From the NCBI GenBank assembly GCA_910585755.1, contig CAJUFH010000046.1:1-24828 (forward strand): 24,828 bases of DNA. Direction: 5' to 3'. Position numbers and translations under genes: made by a program. Positions 1 through 7,013 of the stretch are shown here, one piece after another. Every line of letters starts with the position of its first letter. The first letter of the stretch is position 1. The DNA is from an uncultured Muribaculaceae bacterium. Its GTDB lineage: Bacteria; Bacteroidota; Bacteroidia; Bacteroidales; Muribaculaceae. The notes beneath the pieces are model-generated. The model did not search any database. It was given only the letters and a program-made list of their open reading frames with translations, and was not told the origin of the DNA.

Positions 1-66
1 CCATCGGCCTCCCCTCCAAGCTCCTACCATCTGAACCGTTCTGACAGCACCCTCCCATCCGGGTAC
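1..66. repeat. Dispersed intergenic repeat, copy A (left edge cut by window)
   Basis: This stretch matches 19637-19702 at 61 of 66 positions in the same orientation, ending in a shared CCCATCCGGGTAC. Neither copy lies in a convincing gene. It may continue to the left of the window. The sequences diverge immediately after the shared end, which defines a sharp right boundary. The role is unknown; a REP-like or decayed mobile sequence is possible. Confidence 0.75.
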
Positions 67-129
67 AAGCAGCAATGGGCCGTGTGTTTTGCCAATTGCG
101 GATACCCGGGAATAAATCCATGAAAATCA

Positions 130-164
130 CCGCCGGGGTGCCGCTTTCGGAGCGGCCCCGGCGG
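130..164 (+). other. GC-rich hairpin in the leader of the acyltransferase gene
   Basis: Bases 130-138 are perfectly complementary to 156-164 (9 bp). Inside them 141-145 pairs with 151-155 around a TTCGG loop. The hairpin ends 15 bases before the ATG at 180. No T-run follows, so it is not a standard intrinsic terminator. It could hinder translation initiation or be the end of an upstream transcript. Confidence 0.5.
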
Positions 165-179
165 GATTCAGCGTGACCT

Positions 180-722
180 ATGAATATTTGCAAAACGATT
201 CTCCGCCTCGCCGGCTGGAGTGTGGAGGTGACCGTGCCGGATTATCCGAAGATGATCTACTGCGTCGCCCCCCATACCTCCAACTGGGATTTCCTGCTCT
301 GCGAGCTGGCCATACATTCAGTCGGGCGCACGGCGGGGTTCCTGATGAAATCGAGCTGGTTTTTCTTCCCTCTCGGAGCGCTTTTCCGGGCGCTCGGCGG
401 TATCCCTGTGGAAAGGAAGCATAAGAAACAGTCACTGACGGAAATCATTGTTGAAAAATTCCGCACAGAAAACGCTCTGCGCCTCGCCATAACGCCCGAA
501 GGGACCCGCCAGGGTACCCGCGACTGGCATACCGGCTTTCTACGCATCGCCCGCGAGGCCGACGTGCCTGTTTGTCTTGCCGCGCTCGATTATCCGTCGA
601 AGAGGATTACGGCGACCGAGATTTTCATACCGACCGGCGACATGGATGCCGATATGGCAGCCGTGAAGCGTTTCTACCGTTCGTACACGGGCAAATTCCC
701 CGATCAATGCCTGACCGACTGA
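180..722 (+). CDS. PlsC-like 1-acylglycerol-3-phosphate-type acyltransferase
   Basis: This 180-residue protein has the ordered motifs of the lysophospholipid acyltransferase superfamily. Block I is H32-T-S-N-W-D37 (the HxxxxD catalytic pair), an acceptor-binding block is GGIPVER at 73-79, and block III is TPEGTR at 105-110. Family members transfer an acyl group to a lysophospholipid or related acceptor at the inner membrane. It is short for PlsC (about 240 residues) and has no clear N-terminal membrane anchor, although 57-71 is hydrophobic, so it fits the small soluble-looking acyltransferases common in Bacteroidetes. The exact acceptor cannot be told. The ATG at 180 places block I at the usual position. 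The next gene starts inside its last codons, so translation is probably coupled. No clear promoter is visible upstream within the window. Confidence 0.85.
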   Translation: MNICKTILRLAGWSVEVTVPDYPKMIYCVAPHTSNWDFLLCELAIHSVGRTAGFLMKSSWFFFPLGALFRALGGIPVERKHKKQSLTEIIVEKFRTENALRLAITPEGTRQGTRDWHTGFLRIAREADVPVCLAALDYPSKRITATEIFIPTGDMDADMAAVKRFYRSYTGKFPDQCLTD

Positions 723-1552
723 ACATCATCAGCGAAGATGCCGCGAAGGAGACGCTCAGAATCGCGGCCATTCCCCTTGACATACGCTACGCCGATGTCA
801 GGGGAAACCTGGAGTTTGCAGCGCGAGCTGTCGGCAATCTCTCTTCCGATACCGATATAGCGGTTTTCCCGGAACTGTTCACGACCTCCTTCGTAGCTGA
901 CCCTGACACATTGCGCGACGTGGCCGAGGCTCCCGAAGGGGAGACTTTGGCGGCAATCAGGGCGCTTGCGGCTGACAGCGGAATCGCCATCGCGGGGAGT
1001 TACCTGTGTGCTGAGGATGGGGACTATATTAACCGCGGCTTTTTCGTGACCCCAGACGGGGATGCGGTGTTCTACGACAAAAGGCATCTGTTCTGCCTGA
1101 GCCCGGAGGCGAGACTGTTCCGCGGAGGGCGCGGGGAGATGCCCGTGGCTCATTACAAGGGGTGGAATATCGCCCTTGCCATCTGTTATGACCTGCGTTT
1201 CCCGGCCTGGTGTCGCAACCGCGGGCAACGGTATGACGTTCTGCTCATTCCGGCCAACTGGCCGCAGGCCCGGCGATACGCGTGGAGCCACCTGCTGATT
1301 GCCCGCGCTATCGAGAACCAGGCTATCGTAGTAGGCGCTAACCGCTCGGGGACCGACGCTTACGGGACATACGACGGTATGACGGAGATTTATGACGCTA
1401 TGGGGCAGCCTGTCGGAGTTTTTGATCCGGCCCGTGACGCTGGGACGGACTGCGGGATAGTCAGCGCTGACCTCTCACTCTCACGTCTGCGCAAAATACG
1501 CTCCTCGCTCCCCTTCGGCAACGATGCTGACGATTTCGCCATAACCCTCTGA
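707..1552 (+). CDS. Nitrilase-family amidohydrolase (omega-amidase-like)
   Basis: This 281-residue carbon-nitrogen hydrolase has the catalytic triad in order: E56 in FPELFTTSF, K125 in YDKRHLF, and the nucleophile C160 in AICYDLRFP. That composition resembles the NIT2/YafV branch, whose members hydrolyse omega-amides such as alpha-ketoglutaramate or 2-oxosuccinamate in the cytoplasm. The substrate here is inferred from family only. I chose the ATG at 707: the frame stays open back to an ATG at 572, but those 45 extra residues are low-complexity, lie inside the upstream acyltransferase gene and precede the conserved fold. With this start the two genes overlap by 16 bases, as expected for coupled translation. 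The length agrees with the family (about 255-280). No obvious terminator follows. Confidence 0.88.
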   Translation: MPDRLNIISEDAAKETLRIAAIPLDIRYADVRGNLEFAARAVGNLSSDTDIAVFPELFTTSFVADPDTLRDVAEAPEGETLAAIRALAADSGIAIAGSYLCAEDGDYINRGFFVTPDGDAVFYDKRHLFCLSPEARLFRGGRGEMPVAHYKGWNIALAICYDLRFPAWCRNRGQRYDVLLIPANWPQARRYAWSHLLIARAIENQAIVVGANRSGTDAYGTYDGMTEIYDAMGQPVGVFDPARDAGTDCGIVSADLSLSRLRKIRSSLPFGNDADDFAITL

Positions 1553-1626
1553 GCTCAAGAATAATCGCTATTTGTTCGGAACATATTTGACAGAAAGAGA
1601 ATGTTGAGAGGTTTTTTAGGGGGATA

Positions 1627-1657
1627 TTGCAGATAGTGAGGAGTTTCACTGACTTTG
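1627..1657 (+). promoter_or_regulatory. Candidate Bacteroidetes promoter for the nucleotidyltransferase gene
   Basis: TTG at 1627-1629, a 20-base spacer, then TGACTTTG at 1650-1657 match the Bacteroidetes -33/-7 pattern with one deviation in the -7 box (TG instead of TA). It lies about 50 bases before the ATG at 1707 in an AT-rich gap (1553-1706) with no other recognisable content. Confidence 0.5.
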
Positions 1658-1706
1658 CGATTGAGAAAGAGTTAATAGAAAAAAGGCAATTGCAATATTT
1701 AAACGT

Positions 1707-2018
1707 ATGATTAACTCCAATATTAGAAATTTAATTCCTGTCATACAGAAGTTTATGGCGAGTCGGCCCATTCTTCGGGCGTGGCTTTTCGGCTCATGCT
1801 CCCGTGGAGAGGATACGCCGGGAAGCGATATTGATATTTTGGTGGATTATGACGAGGCGGGAGGAAGGGTTTCGCTATTGACAATGGGGGAAATCCTTAT
1901 GGATTTGTCTGATTTGTTGGGGCGCAAAGTTGATTTGGTTGAAAGCCGCGGCCTGATGGACTTCGCACGTCAGAGTGTTGACCGGGATAAGATATTGATT
2001 TATGAGAGAACCGCTTAA
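1707..2018 (+). CDS. MntA-type minimal nucleotidyltransferase (HEPN-MNT antitoxin half)
   Basis: This 103-residue protein has the minimal nucleotidyltransferase signature: G29-S30 and R33-G34 in FGSCSRGE, then S40-D41-I-D43, and a third acidic residue D76 in KVDLV. In HEPN-MNT modules this protein adds AMP to, and so silences, a HEPN RNase encoded immediately downstream. That knowledge comes from the family. Here the length is normal and all catalytic positions are intact. The gene sits in a locally AT-richer patch with its own promoter. The expected toxin gene is reduced to a 12-codon fragment that begins inside this gene's last codons. It could therefore be an orphan antitoxin, or may act on a HEPN protein elsewhere. 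Confidence 0.88.
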   Translation: MINSNIRNLIPVIQKFMASRPILRAWLFGSCSRGEDTPGSDIDILVDYDEAGGRVSLLTMGEILMDLSDLLGRKVDLVESRGLMDFARQSVDRDKILIYERTA

Positions 2019-2040
2019 AGACTTTGTCGAAATAGAGTAA
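2002..2040 (+). pseudogene. Remnant of a HEPN-domain toxin gene (12 codons)
   Basis: An ATG at 2002 overlaps the end of the nucleotidyltransferase gene, exactly where the HEPN partner normally starts. The reading frame is MREPLKDFVEIE and then TAA. The first seven residues resemble the usual start of Bacteroidetes HEPN partners of MntA (MRE followed by a charged K/R-D segment), from memory of the family. Full-length partners are about 110 residues. The next gene (convergent) ends at 2069, so no room remains for the rest. I read this as a deletion or truncation, but the match is short. Confidence 0.45.
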
Positions 2041-2068
2041 ACGATTCTATTTTGGTGGATGCTGATAG

Positions 2069-3376
2069 CTATTCCCCGATGTTTTCCTGGTTCTTCTGAA
2101 TCTGGCTTTTGCGGAAGGTATTCCACTGTTTGTTAAGGTTTCTGCGCGCCTTGTATGAGGTGATTCCGGTGAGGTCCTTAAGGAGGGTGAAGGCTCTTTG
2201 GCCGAAGTGCTGTCTATGTCTGCGGGTTATGGGGCTTACCAGCATCCGTTTGTCGAGCGCTAATCCAAGCCGCGCGTCGTTATGGTCGATAGAGTTCACG
2301 CGGGCAATTAGCTCTTTGACTGCCGGTTGTATTTCGGGAGCGTCAGCCGGTTCGATAATCTCGATATTTTCGGTGTCGAGTTTCATCTTGTCCCATTTTT
2401 TCGCTTCCTTCACGGTAATATATTCCTTGTCAAGGATATGGACTTCCCCGAACGTGCTGACGAAGAAGGGCTCGTCCTTTCTGTTGAAGCGGAACATATC
2501 GTGTCCGCGGCCGTTGGATTCGATATTGAAGGTGTACCCGGCGATGTCGGTCGGCGATATGGTGTCGCCGGCGAGGTTCGTGTAATTGAACCGCACTCTG
2601 AAATGCTCGAAGTCAAGCCGGTCGCGGAAAAACAGGGAAAGGTTGGGAACCCATTTCCGGCTCGCGGTGTCGGCCAGCACGTTGACGTCGACTATCATCC
2701 TGTCGCCGTTCCTTATCCATATTTCCGTAGGGCTGTACTTGCCTCGGATTGTGTCGGTCCCATACTCGAGCCCTTTTAGCGCAGAAGGGATTTCCGGCGA
2801 GGGGACGAGCCCCATCCAGTCGGACCAGGAGAAATGGTTGTTGCATTTGCTGCTGACGCTGTCAAGCCCGTCGGCGTTGGTGAAGCGGTAGTACGACTCG
2901 CTTTTTAATACTCTCGGAATCAACCGTTCCCGGTAACGCACCTTCTTATCGGGCGTAACCATATAGTCGACCATCTTCTCGCGGAACAGAAAGACAGTGT
3001 CGGTATACGTGCTTAGTGTCGAATATTCCCTGACATAGGCCAGGATGTGCAGGATTTTGTGCCGTTTCGATTCGATAACGACCTCCTGGAGTTCATTCGC
3101 GCTTTCTGCCAGGAAAACGGTATCTGTCGGAACCCGGTTTATTGTTTTTTCTCTGAATCCGAGATAGCGGAGGGTCACGGGAAGGTCGTTCGGGGATATG
3201 TATGGGAGTCGGCCTTTGTTGTCGGTCATGCCGATTGCTTTCCCGTTCCTGTCGAACACTGACGCGCTCGGCAACGGCATGCGGCTGACCGAATCGGCTA
3301 TTACCGCATAGCCGCGCCCCTCCATATCTGATATGGAGAGAATGGCTATCAATATGAATAGCAGATGTCTGCCCAT
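2069..3376 (-). CDS. Exported protein with carboxypeptidase-like regulatory domain
   Basis: The protein has 435 residues. It begins with a signal peptide (LLFILIAILSIS), then a beta-sandwich of the carboxypeptidase-regulatory type (about residues 23-100: ADSVSRMPLPSASVFD, GMTDNKGR, TLRYLGFREK, VFLAES, LQEVVIESK). This domain is common at the N-terminus of SusC-like receptors and DUF5686-type proteins. The remainder (about 105-435) is not a TonB-dependent barrel. It has alternating beta-rich stretches and a basic C-terminal tail (RRNLNKQWNTFRK), and I do not recognise it. A periplasmic or outer-membrane location is likely. It is convergent with the nucleotidyltransferase gene. Its start codon is only 15 bases from a MITE-like palindrome, so its native promoter may have been displaced. 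No function beyond export is claimed. Confidence 0.75.
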   Translation of the reverse strand: MGRHLLFILIAILSISDMEGRGYAVIADSVSRMPLPSASVFDRNGKAIGMTDNKGRLPYISPNDLPVTLRYLGFREKTINRVPTDTVFLAESANELQEVVIESKRHKILHILAYVREYSTLSTYTDTVFLFREKMVDYMVTPDKKVRYRERLIPRVLKSESYYRFTNADGLDSVSSKCNNHFSWSDWMGLVPSPEIPSALKGLEYGTDTIRGKYSPTEIWIRNGDRMIVDVNVLADTASRKWVPNLSLFFRDRLDFEHFRVRFNYTNLAGDTISPTDIAGYTFNIESNGRGHDMFRFNRKDEPFFVSTFGEVHILDKEYITVKEAKKWDKMKLDTENIEIIEPADAPEIQPAVKELIARVNSIDHNDARLGLALDKRMLVSPITRRHRQHFGQRAFTLLKDLTGITSYKARRNLNKQWNTFRKSQIQKNQENIGE

Positions 3377-3391
3377 TGCCGTTTATTATTA

Positions 3392-3458
3392 GAGGGTGTT
3401 TAATAATATCTGTTAATTAAGGGTGTTTAGCGTTTAACATCTATTATTAAACACCCTC
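3392..3458. mobile_element. 67-bp MITE-like palindrome with TTA target duplication
   Basis: Perfect 17-bp terminal inverted repeats (GAGGGTGTTTAATAATA at 3392-3408 and its complement at 3442-3458) surround a 33-base centre. The centre holds a further partial copy of the arm (GGGTGTTTA at 3421-3429). The element is flanked on both sides by TTA (3389-3391 and 3459-3461), consistent with a 3-bp TNA target duplication as made by some IS5-family groups (family knowledge). No transposase is encoded. It could also act as a hairpin terminator for the minus-strand operon ending at 3471. Confidence 0.65.
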
Positions 3459-3470
3459 TTAAACAAGCTC

Positions 3471-3680
3471 TTAGTGTCGCTTGTGGCGGCGGTTTGAACG
3501 GTCGCGGGAGTCGCAGTTGGCGGAGAGGGAGCAGCCGCTGCATCCGCAACCGGGACACCCCCCGGAGTTGTCGCCGCGGCGCATGCGGAGGAGCCGCACA
3601 ATACCCCTGACCGCGGCGGCTATGGCGATCGCGACGATTACCGCCACGCAGGCCCATTGAATTATGTCGTTGAGTTCCAA
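3471..3680 (-). CDS. Small Cys-rich single-span membrane protein (FeoB-associated type)
   Basis: This 69-residue protein has one membrane segment (about residues 9-30, CVAVIVAIAIAAAVRGIVRL) followed by a basic stretch. It then has a cysteine cluster C42, C45, C47, C50 and C56 (CPGCGCSGC) and a very basic tail. This layout matches the FeoB-associated Cys-rich membrane protein family, thought to assist ferrous iron transport. No feoA or feoB gene is in the window, so the role is inferred only from the pattern. It is the last gene of the minus-strand operon, 28 bases after topoisomerase III. A longer overlapping frame (3427-3657) in another phase lacks any such organisation. Confidence 0.7.
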   Translation of the reverse strand: MELNDIIQWACVAVIVAIAIAAAVRGIVRLLRMRRGDNSGGCPGCGCSGCSLSANCDSRDRSNRRHKRH

Positions 3681-3708
3681 GAGAGAAGATGTTTGTATGA
3701 TGCGGAAT

Positions 3709-5799
3709 CTAATCTGTTTTCCTTTTTTTGAAGTTCTTTTTGATGGCGGCGTTCAGTTTGGCCGGGGTAAGGTCGGCGGGGTATTCCTCGAAAGGGAGGC
3801 GCAGGGCGCACCCTGAACGGAATTCGCTGCAACCATAGGCGGCGCGCCCTTTCAGCAGTGTGCCTTTGCCGCAAAGGGGGCATGTAATCTGCTCGAGCGA
3901 TTTTACAGCCGGCGCGCGCTTTTTCGCGGGGGGGTTAGGCTTGTCGGCCGGAGCCGCTTCCGTCGCCGAACCGGCGTTTTTCCCTTTGGCCGTCGCGGCG
4001 TCGGTTTCAACAACGATTTTGCGCTGCGAGTTGTCGCTGAGCACGGCGAGCACAATCTCCGAAATCTGCTGTTTCAGCTCGTCGATAAACTCGGCGGCGG
4101 AATAGTCGCCGCGCTCTATCCGGCGCAGTTTGTTCTCCCAGATTCCGGTCAGCTTGGCGCTCTTCAGCAGCTCCTCCTTGATTGTGGCAATCAGGTCGAT
4201 TCCTGCTTGTGAGGCCATTATGTTCTTGCGCTGGCGGTAGATGTAGCCACGGCGGAAGAGGGTCTCGATAATCGCGGCGCGGGTCGAGGGGCGCCCGATG
4301 CCGTTCTCCTTCATCGCTTCGCGCAGCTCCTCGTCGTCGACGGTCTTTCCAGCCGATTCCATTGCCCGCAGGAGCGTTCCCTCGGTATAGTATTTCGGCG
4401 GCTGGGTTGTCTTTTTTGCCAGCGACGGCTCGTGAGGGCCGCTTTCTCCTATGGTGAACGGGGGAAGGATTTTGTCGTCGGACGACGCTCCCTCCTGTTC
4501 CTTCTTGTCGTTCTGCGAGGCGAACACGGCTCGCCACCCCTGGCTGGAAATCACTTTGCCGGAGGCTTTGAACTCGGTCTCTCCCGCTGCCCCCACGACG
4601 TTGGTCTGCAAAAACTCGCAGTCGGGGTAGAAGGCGGCGATAAACCGCTGGGCGATGAGGTGGTACATCAGGCGCTCGTTGCCTACGAGCGTCTGCGGCG
4701 ACTGCCCGGTAGGAATTATGGCGTGGTGGTCGGTCACTTTCGAGTTGTCGAACACCTTCTTGCTCTTGGGGAGCTTCCGGGCGAGTATCGGGGCCGTCAG
4801 CGCTGCGTAGGGGGTCATACGGCGCAGGATGTCGGGGACTTTGGGGTATATGTCCTCCGACAGATAGGTCGTGTCGACGCGCGGATATGTGGTTACCTTC
4901 TTCTCGTAGAGGGTCTGTATCAAGGCGAGCGATTCGTCGGCAGTCCATCCCCAACGCTTGTTGCACTCTACCTGCAGGGAGGTGAGGTCGAAGAGTCTGG
5001 GGGGAGCCTCGCGCCCTTTTTTCTCCTCTACCGACTTGATTACGAAGGGGAGGGCCTTGATTTCCTCGATGACTGCCAGGGCTTTGGCTTCCTCCTTGAA
5101 TCTGCCGGAGGCGGCGTTGAACGTCACCCCGCGGTAGAGGGTCTGCAACTCCCAGAAGTCTTCCGGCTTGAAGTTGGCGATTTCGTGGTGGCGCTGCACG
5201 ATGAGCGACAGGGTGGGGGTCTGCACGCGTCCGATCGAGAGGGGCTTTCCCGGCTCGCCGTATTTAAGGGAGTAGAGGCGCGTGGCGTTCATCCCGAGAA
5301 TCCAGTCGCCGATGGCGCGCGACAGCCCGGCGTAATAGAGGTTGTCGAAGTCGGCCCCGGGACGCAGCGAGGCGAACCCCTCCCGTATGGCGTCGTCGGT
5401 CAGCGACGAAATCCACAGGCGCTTGACGGGGCATTTCGTTTCCGCTTTCTGCATCACCCAGCGCTGGATCAGCTCTCCTTCCTGCCCCGCGTCGCCGCAG
5501 TTAATCAGCTCGTCGGCCTGCTTTATGAGGGTCTCTATCACGCCGAACTGCTGGCGGTAGCGTTGGTTGTCAATCAGCCGTATGCCGAAGCGCTGGGGAA
5601 TCATCGGCAGCGAGCCGAGCGACCAGCGTTTCCACATATCGGTATAGTCGGCAGGCTCTTTCAGCTCGCAGAGGTGGCCGTAAGTCCATGTGACGCAGTA
5701 GCCGGCACCCTCGAAATATCCGTCGCGGCGCACGGTAGCGCCGAGGATTTTCGCGATGTCGGAAGCCACGCTCGGTTTCTCGGTAACGCAGAGAATCAC
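3709..5799 (-). CDS. topB: DNA topoisomerase III
   Basis: This 696-residue type IA topoisomerase passes single strands through transient breaks to decatenate replication intermediates. The TOPRIM domain starts with EKPSVA at 7-12 and has GDAGQEGEL at 102-110. The active-site tyrosine is Y305 in TTYPRVDTTYL, and IGRVQTPTL at 189-197 is a conserved topoisomerase III motif. The C-terminus carries one four-cysteine zinc ribbon (C640, C643, C657, C664 in CPLCGKG...GCSEFRSGC), preceded by an Ala/Lys/Pro-rich linker. The TOPRIM acidic motif reads D-A-G-Q-E rather than D-A-D-R-E. The start codon overlaps the stop of the upstream gene by 4 bases (ATGA), so translation is coupled. Topoisomerase III genes are also frequent on conjugative elements, but base use here matches the neighbours and there are no transfer genes. 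Confidence 0.95.
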   Translation of the reverse strand: MILCVTEKPSVASDIAKILGATVRRDGYFEGAGYCVTWTYGHLCELKEPADYTDMWKRWSLGSLPMIPQRFGIRLIDNQRYRQQFGVIETLIKQADELINCGDAGQEGELIQRWVMQKAETKCPVKRLWISSLTDDAIREGFASLRPGADFDNLYYAGLSRAIGDWILGMNATRLYSLKYGEPGKPLSIGRVQTPTLSLIVQRHHEIANFKPEDFWELQTLYRGVTFNAASGRFKEEAKALAVIEEIKALPFVIKSVEEKKGREAPPRLFDLTSLQVECNKRWGWTADESLALIQTLYEKKVTTYPRVDTTYLSEDIYPKVPDILRRMTPYAALTAPILARKLPKSKKVFDNSKVTDHHAIIPTGQSPQTLVGNERLMYHLIAQRFIAAFYPDCEFLQTNVVGAAGETEFKASGKVISSQGWRAVFASQNDKKEQEGASSDDKILPPFTIGESGPHEPSLAKKTTQPPKYYTEGTLLRAMESAGKTVDDEELREAMKENGIGRPSTRAAIIETLFRRGYIYRQRKNIMASQAGIDLIATIKEELLKSAKLTGIWENKLRRIERGDYSAAEFIDELKQQISEIVLAVLSDNSQRKIVVETDAATAKGKNAGSATEAAPADKPNPPAKKRAPAVKSLEQITCPLCGKGTLLKGRAAYGCSEFRSGCALRLPFEEYPADLTPAKLNAAIKKNFKKRKTD

Positions 5800-6188
5800 T
5801 GTCGCGCCTGGGCTTTAACGTCACCCTTTTCGGTATGGAATATGAGGCCGGCGCTCTTGGGAAGCTCACCCTTGAACGGGAAGTCGACCTCGATTACCTG
5901 CACCCCGGTGTCCTCGAACTGGAAGTAGCGCTTGAAGTCGACGCCGTCGATGTCGTTGGCGGGAATCACATCCTTGCCGTTCACCAGGTCGATGCTGTCG
6001 ATGCGCTGCGAGGTAGAGGGGATTCCTACCAGGCAGAGGGTTATGCGTATCCCCTCGTCGGTCGGCTGCACCTTGTCGGAGATGACGTTGAACCCCGGGT
6101 CGGGAGTCTGCGCCCCGGCTCCGAAAGCCGCCGTGGCCGCGAGCGCCGCGGCAGCCAGTATGTTTCTGATGCTCTTAAAAGCCTTCAT
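5796..6188 (-). CDS. Small exported protein of unknown function
   Basis: This 130-residue protein has a clear Sec signal peptide (MKAFKSIRNILAAAALAATAAFGAGAQ, cleavage near residues 24-26). The mature part is about 100 residues and beta-rich, with an acidic and amphipathic pattern (RITLCLVGIP, SIDLVNGKDVIP, VQVIEVDFPF). There are no conserved cysteine pairs, a single Cys, no lipobox and no membrane segment. I recognise no family. It lies 24 bases after mazG and overlaps topB by 4 bases, so it is surely co-expressed with them. Its export makes it the odd member between two cytoplasmic nucleic-acid and nucleotide enzymes. A periplasmic role linked to the DsbD genes at the head of the operon is conceivable but unsupported. 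Confidence 0.75.
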   Translation of the reverse strand: MKAFKSIRNILAAAALAATAAFGAGAQTPDPGFNVISDKVQPTDEGIRITLCLVGIPSTSQRIDSIDLVNGKDVIPANDIDGVDFKRYFQFEDTGVQVIEVDFPFKGELPKSAGLIFHTEKGDVKAQARQ

Positions 6189-6212
6189 ATCTGCTTGTTT
6201 TAATTATGAGGG

Positions 6213-7007
6213 TTATTGCTTCTTCGCTTCCTCCCAGATTGCGTCCATCTCGGAGAGGGTCATGTCGCCCAGCGGTTTGCCCATCTCCCTTGCCTTGGTT
6301 TCAAGGTAGTTGAAGCGGGCGATGAACTTCTTGTTGGTCTTTTCGAGGGCGTTCTCCGGGATAATCTTGTAGAGGCGGGCGGCGTTGACGAGCGAGAAGA
6401 AGATGTCGCCCATTTCGGCCTCTATTTTGTCGGAGTCCATATTGTCAAGCTCGGCTTCGAACTCGGCGATTTCCTCCTTTACCTTGTCCCATACCTGGCG
6501 CGGCTCTTCCCAGTCGAATCCGGCGTTGGCGGCTTTCTCCTGGATGCGGTAGGCCTTGATGAGGGCCGGAAGCGAGCCGGGGACCCCGGCGAGCACGGAG
6601 CGGTTGCCCCCTTTTTCGCGGAGTTTGAGCTGCTCCCAGTTTTCGGACACCTGTTTGGCAGTGTCGGCGTGGACCTCCCCGTAGACGTGGGGATGGCGGA
6701 AAATCAGTTTCTCGGCGAGCGAGTCGCAGACCGTCGCGATGTCAAACGCTCCCTTCTCCTCGCCGATACGGGCGTAGAAGAGAACGTGGAGCAGCACGTC
6801 GCCAAGCTCCTTGCGTATCTCGGCGTTATCCTCGCGAATCAGGGCGTCGCAAAGTTCGAACACCTCTTCGACCGTGTTGGGGCGCAGCGACTCGTTGGTC
6901 TGCTTGGCATCCCAGGGACATTTGACGCGGAGGGTGTCGAGCACGTCGATCACTCTCCCGAGGGCCGCGAGCTTCTCCTCGCGCGTATGCTTTTTGAAAT
7001 CTTCCAT
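6213..7007 (-). CDS. mazG: Nucleoside triphosphate pyrophosphohydrolase MazG
   Basis: This 264-residue cytoplasmic enzyme hydrolyses nucleoside triphosphates, including aberrant ones, to the monophosphate and pyrophosphate. It has the two tandem MazG folds typical of the full-length protein. The first carries C30-P-W-D, then E47-E48..E51 and E67-L-G-D70 that bind magnesium. The second half (about 170-215) repeats the pattern with KEEIAEFEAE and EAEMGDIFFSLVNAARL. FRHPHVYGE and NWEQLKLREK are typical linker motifs. The length matches E. coli MazG (263). The start ATG lies 6 bases after the DsbD stop, placing it in the same transcript. Confidence 0.95.
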   Translation of the reverse strand: MEDFKKHTREEKLAALGRVIDVLDTLRVKCPWDAKQTNESLRPNTVEEVFELCDALIREDNAEIRKELGDVLLHVLFYARIGEEKGAFDIATVCDSLAEKLIFRHPHVYGEVHADTAKQVSENWEQLKLREKGGNRSVLAGVPGSLPALIKAYRIQEKAANAGFDWEEPRQVWDKVKEEIAEFEAELDNMDSDKIEAEMGDIFFSLVNAARLYKIIPENALEKTNKKFIARFNYLETKAREMGKPLGDMTLSEMDAIWEEAKKQ

Positions 7008-7013
7008 TTCTTA

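Noticed and set aside
120..176. Nineteen-codon leader frame before the acyltransferase gene
   Set aside because: It mainly reads through the hairpin arms, is not followed by a coupling arrangement that needs it, and has no distinguishing composition.
572..706. Upstream extension of the nitrilase gene to an ATG at 572
   Set aside because: The 45 extra residues have no family counterpart and are encoded inside the acyltransferase gene; the ATG at 707 gives the normal family length.
3709..5799. Topoisomerase III as a sign of an integrated conjugative element
   Set aside because: No transfer, relaxase or integrase genes are nearby, base use matches the neighbours, and the gene is embedded in a housekeeping operon.
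4432..5928. Long open frame on the plus strand opposite topoisomerase III
   Set aside because: It is a shadow of the GC-rich antisense gene: no recognisable domain, odd composition, and full overlap with a certain gene. The same applies to long opposite frames at 6216-7247, 16728-18176, 18086-19447 and 22352-23725.
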